A DNA stretch of 64,000 bases. It comes from Wuchereria bancrofti. Taxonomy: Eukaryota; Nematoda; Chromadorea; Rhabditida; Onchocercidae. This document shows, in pieces, positions 23,354 to 36,254 of the stretch (positions are counted from its first letter, which is position 1; each line of letters opens with the position of its first letter). A program made the translations under genes and the position numbers. The notes under the pieces are model-generated. The model was not told where the DNA came from, did not search any database, and saw only the letters and a list, made by a program, of their open reading frames with translations. The stretch is from NCBI GenBank assembly GCA_005281725.1, contig SSBO01000012.1:22791965-22855964 (forward strand), written 5' to 3'.

Positions 23354-25632
23354 TTTTCATTTCCATTCTAAACATTGTTGTGATAATTCCATACATTGCT
23401 TTCATTCTTAGAAAATTAAGTTTGGAACATTATATAATTTAGCTTTTATGTATAATTCAGTTACTACTAGATTTTCTTTGCTTTACTGATCGACTAATAA
23501 GTTGATTGGTTGTGCGTTGAAGTTGAAATTATAATTTGAATTATGAAATTAGTCCATTGTACATTAATTATCATTTTCATTTTCGAGCATTATGCTTGTT
23601 CTTTAGGTTGTGTAAAATGTTGCCAATTGGTATATTATTTGCTTTGAATTAATTCATCTATTATCTTTGAAAGAACTTTTTGATAAACTGAAACAACTTT
23701 TTGATGAAAGATATATTCCATCAATTCTGATTATTTAAATCATCAGTATGACAAGATGTAAATGAAAGACCGTTATTTTTTTGTACTGAAGTAGAAATTT
23801 TTAGTGATTTCTTTTGGTGAAAAGTTTATCAGGCGGAATGTTAGAAGATAAAAGTAGATAATTAAATATTTTTCAATGGTATTATGCGTTTTTTTTTTGT
23901 TGAAAAAAATTTATTCACTTACATTGTGTTCCAGCACCTTTCAACTCTTCTTTACTACCAAAAACAATATAATCGAATATTGTGGTCAGTGATGTTGTCG
24001 CGAAATCAAAGTTTATTTTTGGAATTTTGCACTTATCTATTACCTGTTACATATTTACTTGAAATAAGTCATAGAAGTGAAGTACCAATTCAATCATTGT
24101 TTTAAAATACAAAGTAACCTTATAATTAGCAAAATTGCTGATACGGAAAATGCTGAAACTGTTCATTCGATATTATAATTTGCTATTTCAGATCTATTTT
24201 AATTATTTTTGTATAGTACATTTGCGTATAATTATAAAAAAAAAATTATAAATTGCCGAATTATCGAAAATACTTTTTGTCTGAAAATTTTGAAAACAGG
24301 TTGTGAAAGTTATTACGGTTAATTTTCATCGGGATTTTCTTGAAAATTTTTTGGAAACTAGTTAAAAGGAAAGAGCGAAAGTGTATTCTTCCCTCCTTAT
24401 CAAGAATTATGATGTGGAGAGAGAGGGAGAGAGAGAGAGAGAAAGTAGTATGAAAAAAGTAAAAGTTTCATTTATCATTTCATATTCACATTTATATCAG
24501 ATATTTGATGATAGAAAAATTTGTGTTAAATGTGTGAAAGTGCAATCTCATAATTTAGCTCGAATATCTCTGAAAAATTTTTAATTCATTTATTTTTTCT
24601 AATTTATTGATAGTGATTAGTTTAATTCATTTATTTTTTCTAATTTATTGATAGTGATTCTAATTTATTGATTTAGATTTATTGATAGTGAATTTATTGA
24701 TTTGATAATGATCAAGTGATCAAGAGAAAGAATTATTCAAACTTGTCAATTTTCATGTTTAATTTCATAAATTCGTTTCAAATGCATATTTATAAATTAA
24801 TAATTAACTTCATTTAACTTTGTGCTATGTTTATAATGGATATATATGCGATATAGTTTTGCAATCTGATACATTTCTCAATCTTTCAACGATTGATTTA
24901 CTTCGCTAATTATCGATACTTTAGTTTGTTTATATTTCATTTTATAAATATTACTTTTTTTTTTGGAGAAAAAAATTTATGGAAATACTTTGATTTTTAA
25001 TCGATAGATTAGAGAATTTTTATCAGTGTTATTCACTGATACAGTTGATTACAATTTGATTTATATTATAATTAAATGGTCGGATTACAAAAAAAAAAAA
25101 AAAAACTGATCATTACTTACCCTTCCTTACTTTTATGATGCATTAAAAAAAATTTATTTTACAATATTTTTACTATATTCTAAATCATATTTTAAAATCA
25201 GTAATAATAAGACAAAAAGTAAGAATAATGAATATTTCATGACAACTTTGATGAAATTTTTAAATGCAAATTTGGCTTTGTATTGGCAACAATCATATGT
25301 GATTTATTATTTAACAGTAAAAATAAGTGAACATTTAACTGATATAATTTATTTCTAAACATTTCAATTATTTTAAATTTCATTTGAAAATTCTAATTTA
25401 GAGAAAAGAGCAAAGATAATCACATATCGTTTCATATTTTTATCTTTCATGGTTTTTCTTTATTTTTTTGAATATATATATATGTGTATAAATTATTCAA
25501 ATCTGATGAATTTGGTAGTGATAAAAGAAGATATAAATACTTTATTACAATTATTTTAACAATAATTTTATAGAAATGTGGCTGTGAGAGATGATGAAAT
25601 ACTAATTGAATGTTTCAATACAATTTAGAAGG
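23354..25632. other. Spacer between RNASEK and TTBK-like kinase
   Basis: No convincing exon is seen. It holds a GA microsatellite (about 24416-24442), a 38-base direct repeat (24581-24618 and 24622-24659) and poly-A/T runs. Small open frames here lack recognisable motifs. Confidence 0.5.
24581..24659 (+). repeat. 38-bp direct duplication
   Basis: The segment beginning TTAATTCATTTATTTTTTCT and ending in GATAGTGATT occurs at 24581-24618 and again at 24622-24659, with partial third and fourth copies of its TCTAATTTATTGAT part up to about 24700. It is a young-looking local tandem duplication in spacer DNA. Confidence 0.85.
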
Positions 25633-28387
25633 ATGTCCGGTAGAAGTGATAGTAAACTTTTAGGCTTAAGAGCATCTGATACGATTGGTGATTGGATTGT
25701 GATGAAAAAATTGGGTAGAGGTGGCTGTGGAGCTGTATTTGAAGTATGCACAAAAGTAAGTATATCATTTTTTGTAGCTAAATTTTTTTTTTTTTTTAAA
25801 TTTGTCAACTTTAGGTAATAATTACTCAGTTTGATGTTATCAAAATTATATCATAGTGTGAAATTAAAAACTTTGTAAAATCCAAATTTAATCAGCAAAA
25901 TGTTGGAAATTTTGCAAAAACTCTGCAATTTTCATTAGTTAGAATACAAATTAATTATCAGCGCTAAAAAATACATTTCTAATTAAAATATTTCTAATTA
26001 ATTAATGATGCAAACAACTGTAATTTAGCATGCAGATAAAACAAAACATGTAGCAATGAAGGTAGAATCACGTGATTTGGATCATAATGATCAATTACTT
26101 CGAATAGAAGCAAGTGTTTTAAAACGTATGCAATACTCCAAACACGTCCCCGTTTTCATTGCAGCAGGTAATAATAATCATAATAATAATAATAATAATA
26201 ATAAATCACAAAAAATTAACCAATTGATTAACTAAAATATAAATTTGAATAACACAATGAGTAATTACTGAATAATTCAATTATAAAATAAGCAAATAAT
26301 AAAGCATAATTGTGGGCCTATTATTCAATTAAACATTACAATTGCTAATTAAGCAAATTAATTCATAGAAAATTCACCAAAATTAATTAAAGGTCGTACA
26401 GCAGTGTTTAATTTTTTGCTTATGGAATTACTCGGGAAATCACTTAGCGAATTACACAAAATAGCACCACATCGACAATTCACAATAGCTACCGTTTTAA
26501 AAATAGCTCTTCAAGCTCTTAATGTATATTTTCATATCTATTTCTATTTCTTTTTTTTTTTTCTTATTTTTTATCTTTAATATATTCTGTTATTAAATTT
26601 TCCCTGCTCTCCTAATGTTTCTATAAAAAGGAAAAAAAAGAAAAAAAAACCTTAGCGAAATTGAACTCAACATCCATCTAAAATAAAATCTTTCAACAAC
26701 AAGAAAACAAAATTACTCAGCAAAAATTTCCAAATTTTCATTAAAATTAACTGCATATAATTTTCCAAAAACTATGATACATTGAAATGTTAAACACTTT
26801 CTGTCTCAATTTTAATTAAGAGAGATGCTACCAAAAAAAATTTTTTTTTCCTTCATTCTAAGGCTCTCCGTGATCTTCACAACATCTATTTCATACATCG
26901 CGATGTAAAACCAGGAAATTTTGCAAGTGGTTTGAAAAATATTAATATATTATATATCTTGGATTTTGGTCTATCACGACAATTTGCTACATATGATACG
27001 ACAACTAAAGCACTTAAATTACGCAAACCACGTGCACGTGCATCATTTCGTGGTACTGTCGCATATTGCAGCGTTAATGTACACAAACATTTGGAGCAAG
27101 GACGTCACGATGATTTATGGTATTTAAGAACAGCAACACTAATTGTAGCATGATATAAGTCATTTCATAGCTTCTAAATAAATGAAGTAGAAAGAAGAGG
27201 GAATTTCAGTTGACAAATTTTAGAATTAATTCTATCACATCATCATAAATGAATCAGTTCAATCCTTCTAAAAATAACTGTTTAACACAGATTTAGGAAA
27301 TAATGAAGAAATTACCTCAATTATCAAAATTTATGTTATGAAAATGGCAATGTTTTGGAATAAATTAAGACATAATAACAGTAACAAAGAAAAATATTTA
27401 ATGAATTATCAAATTAATCGAACTTCGAAAAATGAACATCGTAATTAATTACAAAGATTTACAAATCGTAACCTATCAGTAATTAAACGAGGAAAAAAAA
27501 ATGCGCAAATTACTAACATTACAACTTTCTCTTCTTTATTTCATTAAAAATAAAAAAAGAAAACATAAGGCTAGCGGATTATTATTTTTCTACTTAAATA
27601 ACAAAAAAAAAAAAAGAAAATAAACAAAATATTAAGGTCAATGATGTATATGTTAATTGAGTTCATTGTTGGTCGTTTACCATGGAAAGGCTTAGATCGG
27701 AAAGAAACTGCTGTTATTAAGCAAACAATCAGTAATAGAAGATTACTCCAGGTAAATGTATCATTCTTTTTTTTTTCTTTTTAGTTTAGAGATCAATATG
27801 TCATAAAGTGTAATAACTTTTCTAATATAAAAAAAGAAATTAAATTAGCCTTATATATTTTTACAATAGCAAAATAAAAAAGGTATCCATCAAATATAAA
27901 CTCGAATATAAACAATTTTGAGCAGCACATAGAATTTTCCCATAGTTGATCAACAAAATATAAATTGACAACGGAAATGGTTTTTTTTTTTCTTTTTTTT
28001 GAAAAAAAAAAAAAAAGAAATATAAACTTAACGAATCTTACAAAATTAAACAATTCAAAAGTTGAGGGTTGTCCAAAGCAATTCGGTGTTATCTTGGAAT
28101 ATATCTCTTTGCTTCGTTATCATCATCGACCTGATTATGATCAAATTGAAAATCTATTTGTGGCTGCCATTCAACGACGTAACATCGACCGGAAAGCTCC
28201 TTTCGAATGGGGAAAACCGAAAGCTCACGAATATATTTCTCATATGAAAGCACCAATTAAACAAGCAGCATTAGTGACAACTACAACGAAACAGTTAGTA
28301 GATAGAGAAGAAGAACTATCGTCAACAGCTGAAGAGCTAGAAGCAACGTTAATGGAATATAAAATAGATACAACACAATGTACATAA
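25633..28387 (+). CDS. TTBK-like (casein kinase 1 superfamily) protein kinase
   Basis: Six exons, 25633-25755, 26029-26167, 26393-26523, 26863-27119, 27637-27751 and 28067-28387, give 361 aa. The catalytic domain starts near residue 20. The glycine loop LGRGGCGAVF is at 27-36, the ATP lysine in VAMK is K52, the catalytic loop HRDVKPGN is at 143-150, and DFG is at 165-167. The later GRHDDLWSMMYMLIEF block is diagnostic of the tau-tubulin kinase/worm CK1 expansion. The exon 4 donor at 27120 (GTATTT) was chosen because it alone restores DDLWS. After the domain there is only a short polar, Glu-rich tail. A TTTAG acceptor ends four bases before the ATG. This family is greatly expanded in nematodes, partly with sperm expression, so the exact orthologue is not assigned. 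Confidence 0.88.
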
Positions 28388-29164
28388 TAATGCAAAAAAA
28401 AAAAAAAAAAAGAAATGTTTACATGTATTTGGTAATATGCACAATATATTTTAATACTTTAATTAAATATAAATCTTACCTAAAAAATGAGAGTAAAAAA
28501 ATATATGTTAATTAAATTAACATATATATTTTTTTTACAACACTTCTACTTCATATTATATTTACCACCATGAGTATAAACAAAAAGAAAAAAAAAATGA
28601 CAGAACTCGATAATGTAAATTACAATGTACCAAAAATGTGAAATAAGCTACTACACTTAAAAAAATATGTTTACATTCAAAATTATGCAGGTCATTTGAC
28701 AAGAATAAACAAACAACAATATATTAATAAAAGCACATCATCTACACTCACAATGTTATTCATAATAAATAACAGAATAAAATGCTAAAAAAGTAATAAA
28801 AAAACTTATGCGGCACTTAGAACCACCAGTAATCTCAATGGAGACCATACTATAATGTGATGGTATAAAAGAAAAAAAAAAAAAACGGATTGGAATAAAA
28901 TTGAGTTTGAAAAGGTATGTTATCAGCAGAAAGCAAATCACAATTCTTGCAAAAAAGGAAGAAACACCATTCCGATCGAGAATGATCATCAATAAGCTTG
29001 TAACAAAAAAAAAAAAACATGTAAAATTAAAAAATTTCTCGATTACAAAAGAATGATAAATGAAGAAGAATAACCAGCCTCAATAGTAATTGTTAGGATA
29101 TGTCAGGAGCATTTTCCTTTAATTTCACTCTCGGCCGGAAACTTTTTTTTTTTTAAGTCGTCTT
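28388..29164. other. Convergent 3' flanks
   Basis: This spacer lies between the ends of the plus-strand kinase and the minus-strand FLYWCH-like gene. It includes a near-perfect AT-rich inverted repeat around 28497-28537 (AAAAAATATATGTTAATT facing its complement). No coding frame is seen. Confidence 0.5.
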
Positions 29165-32100
29165 TCAGTCCAAAACCACAGCTGTGTTAGTAATTATACA
29201 GACCTCTTCTTTTTGTGGAAGTGTACAGCTGAAATATTTTATAAAATAAGAAAATATCAATTTACTACCAAATTTCACTCCATTTATTGATACTTGTATT
29301 CTGTATCACATATTATAATGTCATAATGATGGGTTTACATTTAAAAAAAAAGAAAAAAATTTCACTTGAAAAAATAAATTGTTAATCAGAATCTATTTCA
29401 TTAAAAATATCAAATCATTATATCAAAAATACTAAATAGGTATAACTTGACTTTCCGTTCAGTATTATTTTATAAACTCTGGAAGACGTAAACAGTAAAT
29501 GACCATATATGTAAATCACGAAATAGCCAAAAATTTTTGATTGGGAAAATGAAGCGGAAAAAAGAGACTAAGTAAACCGATAAACCGGACCTCTGTTCAA
29601 AATTAGCAGGACCTCCAAAATGAGCAAAAATATACTCCGGGAACGTTTTTTCTTGAAGATCATTCCAGTATTGAGAGCGCTTATGACCACTCTGACATAT
29701 CGGACGATCAGCTATGTTGATTTCTTCATCAACTTTAACCTTAACATCATTTTATATTTTTTGTTGTTATCATAACCACTAGTCCCATTACATCCATTAT
29801 TGAAATTAGTAACAATTCCACTTCAATTTAGTTGACCATAATGCATTCCATCATATAATTTTATAAAAAAAATCCTTGATAACCATTTAAAATCATATTT
29901 TCCATTAAAAGATGCAGATACAGCATTTGCCAAAAAACCCACTATCTATTTTCTTCCACCATCTACAAATGATTCAAACGATGATTTCATCAACAAAGAA
30001 ATGCACTTTTAAGTTATTTTCTCATTTACTATAACCTTCCAATTTCCTCACTTTTCCGAAAAAAAAAAAAGATAAAACATTTGTGACAATCATTGTGTCA
30101 CCATCACATGATATCACGAAACAATCTATTCGACGAAATTTGTTACATTTCAACATTCCGTAACCCTTTCCAGAAGAGAAATGAATAAGTTCAAATCATA
30201 AAAATTAAACTTATGGTGGTTATTCAATGTCCCATGTATGAGAAACTACACCTGAGAATTTAAAATTTAAACGCTAATGAGATAAAAAGCAAGCTGAATT
30301 TTTGAAGAAGTGAAAACAGACTAAATGATACCTTTAGCTGCTCATCTTCTTTGACATTATGCAAAACCTCTTTTTTTGCTATTCGATCGAATTGTTTCAT
30401 GCGAAGAGCTGATGATGTATAAAGTTGGCATAATTCATTATGTAATGGATATGCTGTACCAACAATAGCATCATTAACCATAGTAATATAAGCTGTTCGA
30501 CCAGAACCATTTTTCTTTTTCAACCAATCACATCGAGAACAACGATAATAAGCTCGAGTTGCTTGTTTTGTGCTTTGCCTATATACACGATAGCCATTAT
30601 TTTCTGCTATTGCGATCAGTCCCAAATTGCCTCGTCGATTTAACAATCGTGTAATTTCAACTTTACTCATCTAAAAATAAATTGAGCAAAATTATCACTC
30701 ACATTTATATATCTATGTTTAGCATGCATTATTATTTTAATAATACTTATTGCTTTATAATCAAAAGCTTCAATGATGGTAATAAATTATGATCTATCAT
30801 CATTTAGTTAAAGCTCTGAATTCAAACAATTAGATTTTCATTAATCGCAGAAATTCATTATTTTTGCTCATAAGGGAATTGATCTGGTGGATCCAAAAAA
30901 CAAAATCTAAAAGGCAAAAAAAAAAAAAAAAAAGAAAAGAAAAAAAGAACTATTAACTCTAAATCACATCAATTATTTCATTTAATGCTGAGGAAATATC
31001 CGAATGTGTTCAAATGAAAAATTGATAAAATTATGCAATGATAAAGTAAACAGTATAAATTCAAAATCATATAATTATCTTCAACATCTAAAAGCCTACA
31101 TTAATTTCCTCTTTGGAGCTCAAGTCGTACACATCCGTACTCCAAAGTGTGTCACCATTCTCATAAGCCACATCGCTACAACTAGCTGAGCAATTCATCA
31201 GTTCCGTATATGTTTTCACATCACCATTTTCCTATAACAGAAAAATTTTAAATCCTCAAACATTAAATCACTTATATCTATATTTCATTTTTTCTTTTTA
31301 ATATTTGATAATACTAGCTCCATTTTAGAGCTTTATTTTTCTTCGTTAGTATAAAATATTACCCGCAATTTCTTCTAATACTTCTAGAGTTTGTACTATA
31401 TGATCGAGATCTTAAAATTTATCTCTTTTATTAAGTACCGTCTTGTTGAGCAGAACATTACTTAAGTATTTAAAAAAAAAAGCTTAAACACTGGTAAAAA
31501 GGAAAGCTATTCTGAATTCTACATGGTTTTACTTTAACATTTCAGTACTCTGGATCACACCTTATAAAATTATATTTGTAAAAGAATGTTATTAAATAAC
31601 TGTAAACGGTATCGACAGATTGTGCCGCTCTTTATTTAAATTAATATAATACTATTTATAATCAGGAAAATTATGCCAACAATGTAATCAGAGTTGCGTC
31701 TAGTATGGTATTAGACCAGAAGTTATGAAAGCAGTACTGTCGATAATTTATAAAGTAGGAGTGAAAATTTCGGTAGATATCATTGAAATGGGTATACATA
31801 ATATGGTATGGTCTTAGAAATTTTTCCAAGAAGTCAAGAATTTATTGAAAGATATGCTTGAATCACCAACAACGACTAGGTAAAGAATATAAAGGCTTAA
31901 ACGTTGATAAAAAACTTGTGCAGAACGTTTATCATTCTAGAGTAAAACTCTGATCCTTAAACTTTATCTCAATCTTCGTTTCAAACAAAAACAAAGAAAG
32001 GAACAAGCTCAGAATGATTTGCTCACTTGGTTTTCTAACCATGTTATAATTCAATAATTCAAACGTAACATTTCCAAGATAACTTTTCAAGATTTTAGGA

Positions 32101-32788
32101 GCAAAAATCAACAATTTTAAAAACAAAACCTCTGAAAAAGGAAACATCCTAAAACAAAACTGAAGTTGAAAAGCAAAAACAAAAACTATTACACTTTCCA
32201 CTTCCACAATACGATACTGCGATTCGTTATCGTTATCGCCACTTTCTTTCAGTTCGTTAATAGTTGTATTAGATATACGCTCCTGAAATACACAGAACAG
32301 CTGATTTTAAAGTAATACCACTATTTGTTTGCAAATATTCCTTTAAAACACAGAAAATAACATAGGACAGATTAAATTTAACTAAGGTAAAAGAAAAAAA
32401 AAAAAGCAAGCAAATAGGCTCATTGACGATATGAATCGTTCTACTCGTCTAACATTGCACCGCTATTAGAACCTATTTGCTTGCTTTTCTTTTTTCCAAT
32501 TCTACTACCTTTTCTTTCAATGCTTTCACTTTTGAACGAACAGTGTAACGAGAAAGAGATTTCCCGAAAATAACATTCAGTAGCTCTGTTCCCTTTCTTT
32601 CAGAAATGGTGCCACCAGCGATCCAGTGTAACACACAGTCCACATCTTCCAATGACCAATCGGGTTCACCCCTAAATTTGAGAATCTTCAGAAATAAAAA
32701 TGAATTTAAAACCCAGTTCAACAAGACAAAATCGAATTTAAAACATATCACGATGAGTCAGATTTTTTAATGCATGCAATCGGACCAT
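29165..32788 (-). CDS. FLYWCH-like zinc-finger protein (uncertain model)
   Basis: Proposed exons, 5' to 3' on the minus strand: 32745-32788, 32509-32671, 32193-32282, 31100-31231, 30332-30670, 29591-29739, 29165-29228; all phases agree, giving 326 aa. Residues about 15-68 contain DWSLEDVDCVLHWIAGG, followed by a basic helix. Residues about 165-215 hold a FLYWCH-type fold candidate: GYRVYRQ, then YYRCSRCDW with a Cys pair, and LHNELC supplying His and Cys. FLYWCH domains bind DNA or proteins and occur in nematode regulators. The start is placed just after a GCAACAG acceptor (ends 32791), 19 bases past the stop of the preceding cistron. Uncertain points: the weak first donor (GTTTTA), whether exon 2 reads on to a stop near 32473, and whether exons 6-7 belong. 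No clear orthologue is recognised. Confidence 0.55.
32402..32488. repeat. 17-bp perfect inverted repeat in an intron
   Basis: AAAAGCAAGCAAATAGG at 32402-32418 is exactly complementary to 32472-32488, with a 53-base loop. It lies in the second intron of the FLYWCH-like gene, close to its donor. As RNA it would form a stem-loop near the 5' splice site and could affect splicing or the alternative read-through end of exon 2. Confidence 0.85.
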
Positions 32789-32807
32789 GTCTGTTGCTAT
32801 TAGTCTT

Positions 32808-33822
32808 TTAGCCTTTGTTCCGTCGAGTTGCCCTACTTTCCTGATGACCGGTCGAGAGATCACGTCTTTTCTCAGAAATGTCACGCATGTATCCAGCTAA
32901 TTTTGCTTCCGTAACTGCGACATCTGTTAAAGAATTTATTTGATGAACAATTCGATCTTAGAATAAAGTGACAAGCCAATACTCTTCATCAATCCATCGT
33001 CCTCTTTACTTTCTGTTTTTCCGTTTGCCACCGATTGCACCATATCTAACTTGTGTATGTCGACAATTTCCGAACGGTAGCTCATCTTGAAGTTATTTAT
33101 GTAACTCTTTCTGGCTCCACCGATTTCTCTACAATATTAAAACTTGTCCCTTCATCATATATTTTCGCAGGTACATAACATTGATTTCACGGTTGAAGTA
33201 TAGATATAACCATCCATTTCCTCTACAAATATTATATATTCATCTGTCCAGGTAAGCCTCAAGATTTCAATTCTTGTCATTTGGTTTAATTTCCTTAAAC
33301 AAATCTCTTGAAGAAAAAAATGCCATTCATAAAGTGCAAATGATATCAAATTCTTTACGAAAAATGTTTCCACTATCTTTACATCAAGCGAAGAGGAAAA
33401 CTGTATTGAAAGGCTGAAGTGAAGGAAAAAAAATGAATCATATTGCCGTTCATCTTGTTAGATGAGCCGAAGCATTCCATCTTGCATTGAATATAATTTT
33501 CGAAACAACTTGATTAAATTATTGCAATGATATGTGGTATTTACCAATACGGCCTGTTTTCTAAATATATCTCGTCCAATTCCCATAATTAAAAACAAAA
33601 AAAGGAAGATAATTATGATCAATTGGAAGCAAAGAAAGAGAATGAAAGTAACTAGTTGTAATATGAAGATTTTCTATCGAACAACTCAGGAACGAATGAT
33701 GATGTTAAACTTCCTATACGCTCCAAACACATCGACAACAAAAATTAAAAAAAAAAAAAAAGTACTTACTTATCCTTAACCGATGAATCGACCGCCGCTG
33801 TTGTGGCTGCTGGAGCACTCAT
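32808..33822 (-). CDS. Small protein of unknown function, first cistron of a tight pair
   Basis: Exons 33770-33822, 32983-33110 and 32808-32923 join in phase to 98 aa. The product starts MSAPAATTAAVDSS, is hydrophilic throughout, has an acidic middle (KTESKEDDG) and a basic end (EKRRDLS...RATRRNKG). No domain is recognised. Its stop codon (TAA, 32808-32810) is 19 bases before the ATG of the FLYWCH-like gene, with an acceptor-like CAG in between. The leader, downstream of a TTTCAG acceptor near 33890, contains two tiny upstream frames (ATG ATC TAA and ATG TGC ACG AGT TAG). Donor choices for exon 2 are uncertain: a stronger GTAAAG lies nine codons upstream in the same phase. Confidence 0.5.
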
Positions 33823-33889
33823 TCTACTAACTCGTGCACATTTCGCTAGCTTTTCTTCGTTTTTTCTTTTCTTAGATCATCTGAAATTT

Positions 33890-36254
33890 GAACAAGGTTT
33901 AATAATTATAAATTAGACCTGTAAACTTTACGACAATATATATTGAATGAACCGAAAATAGCTACTAATCACAACTGTAAATGTGTCAAATTATAAGGAA
34001 AAATTAATAATGTCTTTCTCTTTTCTTTTGCAAAAAATAAATTGGCTATATATTTCCAATTAAATTGATAAAATAAACAGAGAAAATGGATTAGTTTATA
34101 AACTAACAATTTTATTTGGAAATAAAGAAAAAAATTAACCTGCTGGTATTATTTGTTTTCCAAATCTAACTATCTAATTCATCTAGTCGATAATTTTTAC
34201 ACAAAAAGATTATTTCATCCAATATATTCATTATGATATGTAGATATAAGTTCAGGAACATTTTATAATTATAATATCCCTAAGCATTTCTTTAAAAAAA
34301 AAAAATTTAGAATATAATAACAAAAGTTGTTACCTTTTTGTATTGATTTCAAAATAGAGCGTTGAACCCAAGAATGAGGTAGTTGCAATCAGTACAATAT
34401 CAAACGTCACTTCAAATAGAACAATTCAGGAAATATGCACCTGAATACAACAAACAACAAGTAATCGTTCAATAGTACTAGCCTGCAAATAAACAAACAT
34501 CAAAATTTTTTCATATGAAAATAAAACAAAAAAAAAAAATGATAAGGAATATCTCATAAATCATTTATTGATCCCATTTATCTTTTCCCGTATTATCATT
34601 ATCAACGCAACTATACACCATCAGAAGAATATTATTAACCCATCTCAATTACTCCGTTAGGAACTTACACCATTGAACAAATCGAACTTCAACGTTCATA
34701 GATATTCATCAAATGTGACGTAACGTGAAATTGACTCGTCTCAAAAAAAAAAAAAAAGAAATTTCCAGTTTATCTCGAGATATATCAATATTTTGATTCA
34801 ATACATTTGTTCATTTTGTAAAATTACAACGTAGATATCAATCTGTACTCATTTACTTTTGAGACTAATAACAAGTTTTCTTTTGTATATCTTGCAATCA
34901 ATATATTCACCTAATTCCTGTCAATATTTAACAAATGAAATTCACAATTGATTTCAGGTTTAGTTTGATCGTTCATTGATCCGAAAAATTGATTAACTTA
35001 AATTCTAACCCGTATGAATTTTGGAGGTGATAATATTTGTAGATATGATAGTGAGCAGCAATGCTACCTACAAAATGATCATCCGAAGAGTTGTAGCTGT
35101 ACTTTGACCTTGCGAAAGTTGTACTTTAATCTTATGAGAGTTGTACTTCAACTTTACAAGAATTGTACTTCAACCTTATGAGTTGTATTTTAACCCTAAA
35201 AAAGTTGTACTTTAACCTCATGAGAGTTGTGCTTTAATTTTAAAGGATTCTATCTTAACTTTATAAGTTGTATTTTAACCTTATAAGAGTTGTACTTTAA
35301 AACCTTACGAGAATTTAACCTTATATGAGTTATGGGAGTGAGTTAACATTATGAATTGTATTTTAACCTTACAAAAGTTGTACTTTAACCTCATGAGAAT
35401 TGTACTTCAACCTTACAAGTTGTATTTTAACCTTGCGAGAGTTGTACTTTAGTCTTACAGGAGCTGTACTCTGGACCTCAAGAAAGTTTGCTTCAACTTT
35501 GGGAAGTTGTATTTCAACCTTATGAGAGTTATACTTCAAACTCGTTTAATTCTAACTCGTATTTATATATTCCTAGTTGTTTCATATGCCTTATGTATTT
35601 TATCTTGCCACTGGAAGTAAGAGAATCTTGAATATTTTCATTTCCTATGCATCTCACACCCTTTAGATTTAATGAACTTTATTTAGTTAGAACTTTACTC
35701 AGGTTTTTAAACTTAACTTTCAAGTTTAACTCAAACATTTTTAAATTAAATAATAATAAGAATTTCATCTCAAAGAATGGTGGAGTAAAGGAATTCTTCC
35801 ATTTCAGTTTTTGTCCACAAAATTTACCCATAAACTCTCCCAAATCATTTCTTTTTTTTTTTTTCAATCTCCCACTTAAATTTTAACCAAAATAGGCCGA
35901 TTGGTATTTCATGGATTGGTAAACTGCCCTATGCATCGTACCAATTTTAGCGGACGGATTTAATGGATGTGAAAGTAAAATAGGCGGTTTGGTCGTATTT
36001 CGTTACATTTGTTTCTCGTAATTTGTACTTTTTAGCTTTATGAATTTAAAACTTTTCTAAGGATCTATCATTCTTGAGCTAATTTAATTAACTTAGGATA
36101 TTTTATTAGCCAGAATAAGACTTAGCATTTTTATGTATCTCATTTCTAAGTTATCATTAATAAGCAAAGCATCTAAAGACTTTTTCAAGATACTATTTAT
36201 GATTTGTTCATCATGTATGCTTTTAATTAATTTAATCATTCTTGTAGAATAGAT
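33890..36254. other. Spacer with minisatellite upstream of eIF4E
   Basis: This is the divergent region between the minus-strand 98-aa gene and plus-strand eIF4E. Apart from the tandem repeat at about 35088-35544, it is AT-rich, with a poly-T run at 35851-35863. No exon-like frame is seen. Confidence 0.5.
35088..35544 (+). repeat. Degenerate ~22-bp minisatellite
   Basis: About 20 diverged copies of a 19-24 base unit close to GTTGTACTTTAACCTTATGA run head to tail. Variation includes CTTTAACC/CTTCAACC, ATGAG/ACAAG and loss of the final bases. The unit also contains short stretches resembling splice acceptors (none followed by coding sequence). Copies are too diverged to be recent. Confidence 0.85.

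Noticed and set aside
28497..28537. AT-rich inverted repeat as a possible terminator or transposon end
   Set aside because: Too short and of low complexity, with no target-site duplication or element between the arms; likely chance in very AT-rich DNA.
29745..30015. Protein-like stretches on the minus strand (GKYDFKWLSR, YDGMHYGQLN) within an intron of the FLYWCH-like gene
   Set aside because: In-frame stops break them and no splice combination keeps phase with the neighbouring exons. A decayed exon is possible but not supported.
32745..32900. Upstream extension of the FLYWCH-like gene reading LDTCVTFLRKDVISRP
   Set aside because: It needs an acceptor at AAAATTAG and a phase-0 donor that is not present in a good context, and it would displace the better-phased end of the 98-aa gene.
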